DNA from: Martelella lutilitoris
GTDB taxonomy: Bacteria > Pseudomonadota > Alphaproteobacteria > Rhizobiales > Rhizobiaceae
Assembly: GCF_016598595.1 (NCBI RefSeq)
Contig: NZ_CP066786.1
Span: 1,573,501 to 1,637,500, forward strand
Reading direction: 5' to 3'
DNA: 64,000 bases
The notes under the pieces are model-generated. The model saw nothing but the letters and a program-made list of their open reading frames with translations. It ran no database searches and had not been told where the DNA came from. How positions within the stretch are numbered: the first letter of the stretch is position 1; the number at the start of each line of letters is the position of its first letter. Shown here in pieces: positions 1 to 6,816 of this stretch. The position numbers were made by a program, and so were the translations under genes.

Positions 1-264
1 CCCGGCGCCGTCGGCGCTAACGACAAATATCATAAAAATAGATATCATAGAGAATATAATTGGTGAAACTATTAATGTTTTACCTATAATGTCGTATAGG
101 CTTACATAAGAAATTACTCCATTGCCGATTACGGCTAACTCACCCAAAGTGTAGCTTACGCCGAATAGAAAACTCAATCCAATCACCATTGGAGAGTACT
201 TCGCCCACCAATCCGGAGATTTTAAAACAAAACCTTTTGGGTAAATTTGTATTTCTTCTTTCAA
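1..264 (-). CDS. Partial membrane protein at window edge
   Basis: An open frame runs leftward from a TTG codon at 264 to the first base of the window with no stop over 88 codons. A GGAG sequence lies about 10 bases before the TTG. The translation begins (M)KEEIQIYPKGF and holds two hydrophobic stretches, roughly residues 25-45 and 65-85, so it looks like the start of a small inner-membrane protein. It is co-directional with the zinc-ribbon gene at 302-1054, 37 bases away. No family is recognised and the C-terminus is missing. The region is AT-richer than the head genes to its right, as accessory cargo often is. Confidence 0.4.
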   Translation of the reverse strand, partial: MKEEIQIYPKGFVLKSPDWWAKYSPMVIGLSFLFGVSYTLGELAVIGNGVISYVSLYDIIGKTLIVSPIIFSMISIFMIFVVSADGAG

Positions 265-301
265 CCTTTTGGGGCTCCGAATTTGCTTTAAGTGGTCGAT
301 A

Positions 302-1054
302 TTATTTTGTGGGCAGAAATTCATAATCCGAATTCCACCAGAGCCCATCCGCTTTTTTTGGAAATTTCTCTTCGTCTATTTCGCTTACGCCCTCAATCAG
401 GGCGTGATGCCAGATGTTGTTCATTACTGGCACTACCGCTCCTTCTTCACCATTCATGGACGTGATTGATATGAAGCATCCACGCTGAACTTCTTCGTGT
501 GAATCTCGATCAAACTCAAGGTAGTTCTGCATCAACCATTTGGAGTGGTACATTTTCTCGGCTGTCTCATCGGGTCGTAAAAAGAAGCCTGATTTTCCAG
601 TATCGGTTTCGTAACCTAAGACGAACGCACCTGTAACTTCGGATTCTTTTACGGGCCTAATAAAGCCAATGTCTTCGAGGATAAGGTCATCAGAGTCGCT
701 AACACTCACCGTATGGCAAAGTGCGCCTCCATCGACCCATACGGTGCCATTCCCGCCATTAAAAAACACAACAGTGAGGCTGTCCATCGAGACACTCGTG
801 ATATGCGCATAAACACCAAGAGTCATCTGCTCTGAAGCGATATACCTCATCAGGGAAGGGATTCTATCTATTAACAACGTTCCCACTGAAAGTATTGCGA
901 CTGTCAATGCCAGCGCGGCATTCGAAATTTCGAAGTGCCTTCTATAGTTTTGAAAACCTCCGCAATGCTTGCACTTGGTTGCTCCGGCGGGAATGGATTC
1001 GGCGCACTGGACACAGTGTACACTATCTTTTTGATATTCGGCGTCGTCACTCAT
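302..1054 (-). CDS. Zinc-ribbon membrane-anchored hypothetical protein
   Basis: The 250-residue product opens with two CxxC pairs (CVQC and CKHC, about residues 14-32), a zinc-ribbon pattern common at the N-terminus of small membrane proteins. A single hydrophobic helix follows at about residues 45-65 (ALALTVAILSVGTLLI), and then a soluble domain of about 180 residues with no motif I recognise. The likely topology is an N-terminal cytoplasmic ribbon, one membrane pass and an external domain. It lies between an XRE-type regulator gene and another membrane protein gene, all leftward with gaps of 36-37 bases, so the three probably form one operon. Base composition is lower in GC than the core genes. 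Function is unknown; cargo of the integrated element is an inference from position. Confidence 0.7.
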   Translation of the reverse strand: MSDDAEYQKDSVHCVQCAESIPAGATKCKHCGGFQNYRRHFEISNAALALTVAILSVGTLLIDRIPSLMRYIASEQMTLGVYAHITSVSMDSLTVVFFNGGNGTVWVDGGALCHTVSVSDSDDLILEDIGFIRPVKESEVTGAFVLGYETDTGKSGFFLRPDETAEKMYHSKWLMQNYLEFDRDSHEEVQRGCFISITSMNGEEGAVVPVMNNIWHHALIEGVSEIDEEKFPKKADGLWWNSDYEFLPTK

Positions 1055-1090
1055 ACCAACGTACCCGCATTTTCCTGGATGCGCCTTTGA

Positions 1091-1333
1091 TCAACGCTTC
1101 TTAAAGCGAACTCCGGCACCTTCGCCATTTTCTTCGACGAATACTACTCCCGCCTTTTCCAGTGCTGCAACTACAGCAGACCTATTTGCCTCAGTCATTG
1201 ACAACTCACCGTCTTGCGCCTCTGCGCGGCGGACGGTTGCTACTCCGATTTTTGCTGCCTGCGCCAGGTCGTTAGCAGTCCAGCGGAGCAGAGCACGAGC
1301 AGCTCGGATTTGATCACTTGTGATCGGTTTCAT
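1091..1333 (-). CDS. XRE-family helix-turn-helix regulator
   Basis: The ATG at 1333 gives an 80-residue protein starting MKPITSDQIRAARALLRW. It has the compact Cro/C1-type helix-turn-helix seen in many alphaproteobacterial phage and plasmid regulators: helix 'ARALLRWTANDLAQAAKIGVA', then 'TVRRAEAQ'. The C-terminal 'GVVFVEENGEGAGVRFKKR' ending is typical of this short XRE subgroup. The gene is divergent from the gene at 1420, and palindromes with GTGAT/ATCAC arms flank its start codon, so it is the probable repressor of both directions. A longer frame exists upstream but would put coding sequence over the palindromic operator, so the internal ATG is preferred. Confidence 0.85.
   Translation of the reverse strand: MKPITSDQIRAARALLRWTANDLAQAAKIGVATVRRAEAQDGELSMTEANRSAVVAALEKAGVVFVEENGEGAGVRFKKR
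1312..1325. promoter_or_regulatory. Palindrome inside the XRE gene start
   Basis: The sequence GATCACTTGTGATC is a palindrome with perfect 6-base arms and a 2-base centre. It overlaps codons 3-8 of the XRE regulator gene and shares the GTGAT half-site with the palindrome at 1369-1387. A second operator for autoregulation is the natural reading, but no binding evidence exists. Confidence 0.4.
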
Positions 1334-1349
1334 ATCATATGATTTTCTA

Positions 1350-1387
1350 TTGATCGATAAGGTGTCACGTGATAGATAAACTATCAC
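1350..1387 (+). promoter_or_regulatory. Rightward promoter with overlapping operator palindrome
   Basis: A candidate sigma-70 promoter reads TTGATC (1350-1355), a 17-base spacer, then TAGATA (1373-1378). Overlapping the -10 is the palindrome GTGATAGATAAACTATCAC (1369-1387), with perfect 7-base arms around 5 bases. A repressor bound there would block polymerase. The site lies between the divergent XRE gene and the gene at 1420, the layout of a phage-type immunity region. Confidence 0.5.
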
Positions 1388-1419
1388 TTGGTTTGAAAAG
1401 CATCAACGGAGCAACGCGA

Positions 1420-1959
1420 ATGAACGCTCATTTTCGCGAACGGGACAACTATGTCCGCATTACAGAACTCACCCCAGAGCTGAAGCGCAAGATCGAGGAC
1501 GCGGTCGAAAACCTGCTGATGATCCTCGATGCCTATGACGGCGAGGCGGAAGACGAGGACGACGGCAGCGACGAGCCGGTGAACGGATGGCCCAATCAGG
1601 GGCAGTTTTCCAATAACGCCATGTCCTGCGATGACGAGCGGGAAGTCGACAATTCGGAATACGAGCCTTGGCTTGGCTGGACGACGTCAGGACTTCCCGG
1701 CGCATCGTATGACCGCGACCTCGAAATCAATGGCGACGAGAACGAGCCGTTTTGCGGTTGGACCGAAGAACTCGATCAGGATGAGGAATACAGGGTCAAA
1801 GATACCGGACCGCAGGAATGGAGCTACCATTACGGCTTCGACCTTAGCGGTGTCCGTGTAGCGACCGACCTGCTTTCGGAAAAGGTCGGACGCCGGGCAG
1901 CGAATCGCGCCGCGCCGCTGTTGGTCTATCAGGATTTCGTCCGGGGAAATGCGACCTGA
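1420..1959 (+). CDS. Acidic hypothetical protein of rhizobial elements
   Basis: The product from the ATG at 1420 is 179 residues; GGAG 8 bases upstream supports this start over an earlier in-frame GTG at 1369 that lies in the operator. The N-terminal third contains a helical 'ELKRKIEDAVENLLMILDAYDG' stretch followed by an acidic run. After that come recurring short motifs around 'GW' (NGWPNQGQ, LGWTTSG, CGWTEE) and a basic C-terminus. Similar acidic proteins with repeated 'xLGW' motifs are common in rhizobial prophages and genomic islands, where they stay uncharacterised. It is the first gene of the rightward block that leads into the head genes. Confidence 0.7.
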   Translation: MNAHFRERDNYVRITELTPELKRKIEDAVENLLMILDAYDGEAEDEDDGSDEPVNGWPNQGQFSNNAMSCDDEREVDNSEYEPWLGWTTSGLPGASYDRDLEINGDENEPFCGWTEELDQDEEYRVKDTGPQEWSYHYGFDLSGVRVATDLLSEKVGRRAANRAAPLLVYQDFVRGNAT

Positions 1960-2054
1960 GATAACCAGCCTGGAGTTAATGAGATGAAACGGGCCGGGAA
2001 TAATCCAAAATAATACACTGGTATTTTTTGTTCGGATGTGGTTTTAATGCGCTC

Positions 2055-2663
2055 ATGAAACCGAAGCAGACTGCCCCCGAATATATCTATCCCCTCTCCA
2101 CCATGATTGCCGTCGTCGGCGTGAAGCAGATCACGTTCAACAAATGGCGGATCCGCAATGGCCTGTTTCCGCGTACGCAACAGGAAAAGGGATGGAGCTA
2201 TTACTCCGTTGCCGACATCTGCACGGCCACGGCCGTCAAGGGCATGACCGCACAGGGCGCACAGGCCAAGTTTGCGATTGAAGCTGCAATGGCGCTGCTG
2301 CCGCGCTTTGAGGCCATCGACCGGGCAGCACGGGAGCACGGCGAAGACGAGACCCGGCTGGATGATGTTCTGGTGAACACGGTCGCCGTGATCATGAGCG
2401 ACGACGACGCCGAAGAACACGACGACGCCGAGGTCGATATCGAATTCTATTCGCCGACGGTTTCGCTTCAGACGGTTTTGAAGACGGCCGACAACCGGAA
2501 CCGGATCGGCTGGAATGCCGCAAGCTTCCTCGACCTGTTCGAGATCTACAAATCGGTTCTGTTCTCGCTTCAGCTTCTCGACCCCGAAGCCTTTCCGACC
2601 CCCGTTGAACGGGAGCGGATGACCGCCGAAGCCCTGCTCGAAGCGCTTCAAGCCAACCACTAA
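2055..2663 (+). CDS. HTH protein upstream of portal (terminase-small-like position)
   Basis: From the ATG at 2055 the product is 202 residues. Its N-terminal 60 residues look like a MerR/HTH_17-type helix-turn-helix ('VVGVKQITFNKWRIRNGLF' with a wing 'GWSYYSVADI'). A long helical region and an acidic linker (SDDDAEEHDDAEVD) follow. Phages normally have the small terminase subunit just ahead of the large subunit and portal gene. Here the portal gene follows directly after 36 bases, with no large terminase between. It could be a small terminase-like packaging factor or simply a regulator of the head operon; the sequence does not decide. Confidence 0.6.
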   Translation: MKPKQTAPEYIYPLSTMIAVVGVKQITFNKWRIRNGLFPRTQQEKGWSYYSVADICTATAVKGMTAQGAQAKFAIEAAMALLPRFEAIDRAAREHGEDETRLDDVLVNTVAVIMSDDDAEEHDDAEVDIEFYSPTVSLQTVLKTADNRNRIGWNAASFLDLFEIYKSVLFSLQLLDPEAFPTPVERERMTAEALLEALQANH

Positions 2664-2699
2664 GCCGACCGGTCATAACGGGAGCGAATAGATAAGCTG

Positions 2700-4022
2700 A
2701 TGGCATCCTATATTAGAAAACTCTTTCACAAGAGGAACAAAACGGACGCAAAGCATGGCCGTAGCGTGAACGCTGCGGCCTTCTGGCCTGATGATCCCCG
2801 CACAGTGTCCGCAAGCCGGGACATTCGCGCGTCCACGCAGATCGTCGGTCAGCGCGTCGCAGGGCTTTATCTGAACGACCCGGTTGTCCGCTCTGCTGTC
2901 GAGATCATCGTCTCCATGCTGGTCGGTGATGGCGTTCGTCTGAAGCATGCGGATGCAGAGATCGCCAAGGGCTTCAACAGCCGCCGCTTTGACCCTTCCG
3001 AAGAACAGAGCCTGCTTTCCCTTCAACGCGCCGTGGCCCGCTCCTGGGCCGTCTACGGCGAAGCGCTGGCGCTGATGCGCTCCCTTGAGGGCGAGGTTTC
3101 CGTCCAGATGCTGCACCCCGATCAGCTTGAACGGGCAAAGAGCGAAGACCTCGGCAATGGCCGGGTGATCATTGCGGGCGTTGAATTCGATGAATTCGAC
3201 CGCATCGTCGCTTACTGGATCCTGCCGCAGTCGCCGGACGATCCCTTTGGCGTCTATCGCCCGTCGCAGCGCTTCGAGGCTGCCAACGTGCTGCATATCT
3301 TCGAACGTGAGTTTCCCGGCCAGACGCGTGGCATCTCCCCGCTGGTCTCGGTCCTGCCTGTTCTGAACACGGCCAGCATTGCCGTTGATGCCGGGCTTAA
3401 AAAGCTTCAGGTGGCGGCGCTCTTTACCGCCTTTCTGACCACGCCGGACGGCTCGGACGTCTTCAGCGGCGATGTGAAGCCCTCCATGGAGCCGGGCGCA
3501 ACGGTTCGCCTTAATCCCGGCGAAAGCGTTGACATGGCCGAAGGCGGCGAGGCGGGCGACCTGCCTGCTTTCCTCAAGATCCTCTACCGGCAGGTGGCCG
3601 CTGCCATCGGCTGCACCTACGAGGATCTGATCGGCGATCTTGAGGGCGTGAACTATTCGAGCTTCCGTGGCGGTGCCCTGACGGCACGGCGCAAGGCGGA
3701 TGCCCGCCGCACCCTTCTGATCATCGATGGCTTTCTCGTGCCGCTCTATCGCCGTTGGCGAGCCATTGAAGCGCTTCGCGGCAATCTCTCGGTCGAGATC
3801 GAGGATCCCGAATGGATCGAGCCCTCGTGGCCGCAGGTGGACCCGATGAAGGAAGCGCAGGCCGATATCGATCTGGTCGATGCGGGCCTCAAGAGCCGCA
3901 AGGAAGTCATCGAAGGCCGGGGCCGCGACTTCGAAACGGTCGAGGCCGAGATTGCGGCCGACACTTTCACCCCAAAAACAGCCAAGGCCAAAGCGCCGGA
4001 ACAGGAGGCCATCGAAGAATGA
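2700..4022 (+). CDS. Phage portal protein, lambda family
   Basis: The 440-residue product has the features of lambda-type portal proteins, which form the dodecameric DNA-entry ring of the procapsid. The N-terminal part contains 'LNDPVVRSAVEIIVSMLVGDGV', as in the stem and wing lead-in, followed by 'HPDQLERAK' and a 'VLHIFEREFPGQTRGISPL' segment that is a hallmark of the family. The C-terminal 'ATYEDL...NYSSFRGG'-type motif is present as 'CTYEDLIGDLEGVNYSSFRGG'. It is shorter than lambda gpB (533 residues), mainly at both ends, which is common in this family. Its stop overlaps the next gene's start by four bases (ATGA), so the head genes are translationally coupled. Confidence 0.93.
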   Translation: MASYIRKLFHKRNKTDAKHGRSVNAAAFWPDDPRTVSASRDIRASTQIVGQRVAGLYLNDPVVRSAVEIIVSMLVGDGVRLKHADAEIAKGFNSRRFDPSEEQSLLSLQRAVARSWAVYGEALALMRSLEGEVSVQMLHPDQLERAKSEDLGNGRVIIAGVEFDEFDRIVAYWILPQSPDDPFGVYRPSQRFEAANVLHIFEREFPGQTRGISPLVSVLPVLNTASIAVDAGLKKLQVAALFTAFLTTPDGSDVFSGDVKPSMEPGATVRLNPGESVDMAEGGEAGDLPAFLKILYRQVAAAIGCTYEDLIGDLEGVNYSSFRGGALTARRKADARRTLLIIDGFLVPLYRRWRAIEALRGNLSVEIEDPEWIEPSWPQVDPMKEAQADIDLVDAGLKSRKEVIEGRGRDFETVEAEIAADTFTPKTAKAKAPEQEAIEE

Positions 4023-5830
4023 CGCTTCTCATGCGCAGGACGCAAGCGCGCCCGAACTCATACGATCCCGAAACCCGCAGCTTCACCGTGATTGCTGCCA
4101 CCGAAGCGCCGGTTGATCGCGGCGATCATATCGAGGTGCTCGACCTCGATGCCTTCTTTGCCGCAGGCCTGCCCGAAAGCCTGCCGCTTCAGACCGACCA
4201 TTCCCAAAGTGTCCGCGACACGGTCGGCCGCATGAACAACTTCCGGATTGAGACCATCGACGGCAGGCGCGCGCTTGTCGCCGATGCCGTGCTTTCCGGC
4301 CGTGCCGACAATGACGCCCTTGCCGCCAACCTGAAGGATGGTGCGCAGACGGGTTTCTCGGTCGGTTACACCGTTTCCCGCTGGCAGAAGTCGAAGGACG
4401 GCCAGACGGGAAAGCCGATGCGACGCGCCGTTGCCGGGCGGTTCGTTGAGGGTTCGCTTGTCATCAACCCGGCAGACGCAAACGCCTTTGTGAGGATGGA
4501 CACCATGGAAACAGAAACGCAGACCGGCAACGAAAACGCCGGTCTCGATGATGCAACGCTGCGCACGATTGCCCGCTCGGCAGGCATCGCAGACGCCACG
4601 ATTGACACCGTGCTTTCCCGTGGCGGCGACAATGAAGCTCGCATGCGCGGCCTGCTTGAAAGCCTCGGCACTGCACCGCTGGTTCGCAGCGCCGGAAACC
4701 ACAATGAAGACACGCTCGATAACCCGCAGGTGCTTTGCCGTGCGGCCATCGATGCCTTTGACGCCATCAACCGGGGACAGGCACCGACCGGGGCCGCTTC
4801 CGCCGTCTTTGCCGAAGGCGAAGCCGCCTTCGCCCGCCGGATCCTGCGCAATGCCGGGCAGAACATCGCCGGTCTTTCCGATGCGATGGTTCTGCGCAAC
4901 GCTGCCGCCACCGCCGATTATGCGATCATCGCGGGCGGGACGTTCAATCTCTCCATGCGCCGGGAGTATGAAGCGGCACTCTCCCCGATTGCCACGCTCT
5001 TCGGCGAGACGACGGTCGAGACCTTCAACAAGGAAACCTCCGGCCTTGTTGACTGGACGACGCTTGCCATTGGCGACAAGCTGGAAAACGGCCACTACAA
5101 GGCCTCTTACGTTGACGAAAGCGGCGAGACGATCTTTGTCTCGACCATTGGCGGGGTAACGTCCGTTTCCCGCGAGCTTTCGATCAATGCCGGTTCGCGG
5201 CTTGGCGATATGGGGTCCAAGTATGGCCGCAGGCTTGCCGCTGACCTTGCAGACCGGCAGGTCGCATTCCTCGAACAGAGTGACGGGGCAGGCCCGAAGA
5301 TGGCCGACGGTAAGGCCGTGTTCCATGCCAGCCGGGGCAATATTGGTGTCTTCGAAGACCCGGCCGACACTGGCGATGCCCTTCAAGACATCAACCTTCT
5401 TTTGGAGAAGTCCCGGCAGGTTCTGGCCTTCCGCTCCTCCATGTCGCGCCGGAAGGGCAAGGGCGACGTGATCATCGGTGTGTATCCGACCCACTGGCTT
5501 GTCCCGCCGGAATATGAAGCTGACGCCGTGCGTATGGTGTTGGCAACAGCGCCGACCAATATGGCGGAGGTCAACCCGCTGGCGGGAAAGCTGGTGGTTG
5601 TCTCGGAGCCGCGTCTCAGCAACGCAAAGCGTAGCTGGCTGGTAGCTGAGCCTGCCAAGATGGACGGGGCGACCCGTGTGCTTCTGCGCGGCAATGAAGC
5701 GCCCTTCACCGACAGCCGCCAGAACTTCGACACCGATGCCATCGACTTCAAGATCCGGCAGGACTTCGGCCTCGGCTGGCTGGAATGGCGTTCCTGGACC
5801 CGGCTCGATCACACTGAGGCGGTAGGCTGA
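4019..5830 (+). CDS. Prohead protease / major capsid protein fusion
   Basis: The start at 4019 overlaps the portal stop as ATGA and gives 603 residues. Residues 1-160 are an HK97-type (peptidase S78) prohead protease: 'LQTDHSQSVRDTVGRM' supplies His61, 'GFSVGY' supplies Ser114 and 'FVEGSLVINPADANAF' supplies Glu144, matching the order and spacing of the family triad. A linker rich in Glu, Thr and Asn follows, then a capsid domain (about residues 300-603) with the HK97-fold style 'SMRREYEAALSPIATLFGET' and 'GETIFVSTIGGVTSVSREL' segments. In many phages these are two genes; here one chain carries scaffold-processing protease and shell subunit. Neighbours are the portal and connector genes. Self-cleavage at the junction is expected but not shown. 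Confidence 0.9.
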   Translation: MTLLMRRTQARPNSYDPETRSFTVIAATEAPVDRGDHIEVLDLDAFFAAGLPESLPLQTDHSQSVRDTVGRMNNFRIETIDGRRALVADAVLSGRADNDALAANLKDGAQTGFSVGYTVSRWQKSKDGQTGKPMRRAVAGRFVEGSLVINPADANAFVRMDTMETETQTGNENAGLDDATLRTIARSAGIADATIDTVLSRGGDNEARMRGLLESLGTAPLVRSAGNHNEDTLDNPQVLCRAAIDAFDAINRGQAPTGAASAVFAEGEAAFARRILRNAGQNIAGLSDAMVLRNAAATADYAIIAGGTFNLSMRREYEAALSPIATLFGETTVETFNKETSGLVDWTTLAIGDKLENGHYKASYVDESGETIFVSTIGGVTSVSRELSINAGSRLGDMGSKYGRRLAADLADRQVAFLEQSDGAGPKMADGKAVFHASRGNIGVFEDPADTGDALQDINLLLEKSRQVLAFRSSMSRRKGKGDVIIGVYPTHWLVPPEYEADAVRMVLATAPTNMAEVNPLAGKLVVVSEPRLSNAKRSWLVAEPAKMDGATRVLLRGNEAPFTDSRQNFDTDAIDFKIRQDFGLGWLEWRSWTRLDHTEAVG

Positions 5831-6075
5831 TGACAGTGGACGAGCGCACAGAGCTTCAGGCCCAACTCAGCGAAGCAAAGCAGGCGCTGCACAAGCTCGA
5901 AATCGGTCAGAGCGCCGTCACGCTCTCTTATGACGGCGAGAGCATCACCTACACCGCTGCAAACCGCACTTCCCTGCAAGCCTACATCCGCAGGCTTCAG
6001 GCCGAACTCGGGGTTCCCACACAGGCGAACCCGCGCATCTTCAACATTCAGGGACGAAAGGGCTACAGGCCATGA
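5830..6075 (+). CDS. gpW-like head-tail joining protein
   Basis: This 81-residue protein matches the size and layout of lambda gpW, the small connector that plugs the portal after packaging. It has an N-terminal helix 'ELQAQLSEAKQALHKLEIG', a beta hairpin 'AVTLSYDGESITYTAANRTSL' and a second helix 'QAYIRRLQAEL'. The A of its ATG is the last base of the upstream TGA stop. Its own end overlaps the DUF2190 gene by four bases. A connector implies that the element makes, or once made, DNA-filled heads able to accept a tail. Confidence 0.85.
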   Translation: MTVDERTELQAQLSEAKQALHKLEIGQSAVTLSYDGESITYTAANRTSLQAYIRRLQAELGVPTQANPRIFNIQGRKGYRP

Positions 6076-6392
6076 AGAACTTCATCCAGCCCGGCAACAT
6101 TGTCGATCTCACCGCGCCCGCTGGCGGGCTTGCCTCCGGGCAGGCCTATCTCTTCGGATCGCTCTTTGGCGTTGCCACCACAGGCGCCGCAGAAGGCCAG
6201 AGACTGGCCGTATCGCTTGAAGGCGTCTTCGACCTGCCCAAGGCCGCAGGCGACAGTCTCGGCGAAGGTGAGGCCGTCTATTGGGACGGAACGGCCATCT
6301 CGGCCACGAGCGAGGGCAACACGCTTGTCGGCCATGCCGTGGCCGCTGCGCCCGCCGCTGCAACGACCGTTTACGTCCGCGTCAGAAACTGA
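6072..6392 (+). CDS. DUF2190-family capsid cement-like protein
   Basis: The 106-residue product has the DUF2190 pattern: 'MKNFIQPGNIVDLTAPAGGLASGQAYLFGSLFGVA', a central 'GEGEAVYWDG' and a C-terminal beta-strand ending 'TTVYVRVRN'. Members of this family are found beside major capsid genes and are thought to decorate or cement the shell, by analogy with lambda gpD. It starts four bases inside the gpW-like gene, in the tightly packed head operon. It is the last intact structural gene in the element. Confidence 0.88.
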   Translation: MKNFIQPGNIVDLTAPAGGLASGQAYLFGSLFGVATTGAAEGQRLAVSLEGVFDLPKAAGDSLGEGEAVYWDGTAISATSEGNTLVGHAVAAAPAAATTVYVRVRN

Positions 6393-6460
6393 TGCGGGCA
6401 AAGATCGGCGAGGGTGTCTCCGAATCCGCCTTCGCCGAAACGCCAGTCAAGCGCAGGTGA
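6392..6460 (+). pseudogene. 22-codon stump after the last head gene
   Basis: An ATG overlapping the previous stop (TGATG) opens a frame of 22 codons, MRAKIGEGVSESAFAETPVKRR, then TGA. The coupling is like that of the genes before it, so this may be the start of a lost head-tail adaptor or tail gene. It could also be a chance frame. Its end marks the point where structural genes stop. Confidence 0.3.
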
Positions 6461-6498
6461 CTGGTTAGCGGCGTAATCCTTTGTCCGCCGCTGCAAAG

Positions 6499-6532
6499 GC
6501 CTCTCCCCGTGTTCACTCATGGCGGGGAGAGG
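6499..6532. terminator. Strong hairpin between head genes and integration genes
   Basis: The arms GCCTCTCCCC (6499-6508) and GGGGAGAGGC (6523-6532) pair perfectly over 10 bases around a 14-base loop. There is no T-tract, so it may be an mRNA-stabilising or Rho-assisted end of the head operon rather than a classical terminator. Confidence 0.5.
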
Positions 6533-6561
6533 CTGAGACCGAAAAACGAGGAAAGAATAAG

Positions 6562-6816
6562 ATGGCAGGTAGCAGTTTGCGGGAAGTGACGATCCCCCGT
6601 TTTGCGTTACGGGCAGAAGAGGCGGCGGCATCGCTGGCAATCTCGACTTCGCTTTTCAAGGCATGGGTTTCTGATGGACGCATGCCGAGGGGGCGCAAGA
6701 TCGGCGGTGTGATGCTTTGGGACACTGAGAAGGTGAGGGCGGCTTGGAGCCGTCTTTCTGAAGATGGCGAAAGCCAGGACGATGATGAGAATCCCTTTGA
6801 TGGGATGGTGGCCTGA
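6562..6816 (+). CDS. AlpA/excisionase-like HTH protein
   Basis: The ATG at 6562 gives 84 residues with a winged-helix MerR/AlpA-type fold: 'RAEEAAASLAISTSLFKAWVSDGRMPRGRKIGGVMLWDTEKVRAAWSRL'. That 'HTH plus P-G/R-K-I plus W-D' pattern is typical of excisionase and AlpA regulators that direct integrase or switch on phage-like islands. It overlaps the integrase start by one base, supporting a joint recombination module. Excision factor is the likelier role; transcriptional activator is possible. Confidence 0.75.
   Translation: MAGSSLREVTIPRFALRAEEAAASLAISTSLFKAWVSDGRMPRGRKIGGVMLWDTEKVRAAWSRLSEDGESQDDDENPFDGMVA

Noticed and set aside
201..210. TCGCCCACCA, identical to the tRNA-Val 3' end, as a possible left attachment site
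   Set aside because: It is in the opposite orientation to what integration would produce, only 10 bases long, and lies inside an open coding frame.
2392..2706. Frames overlapping the HTH gene as possible missing terminase
   Set aside because: None contains Walker or nuclease motifs; all are arginine-rich shadows of the plus-strand gene.
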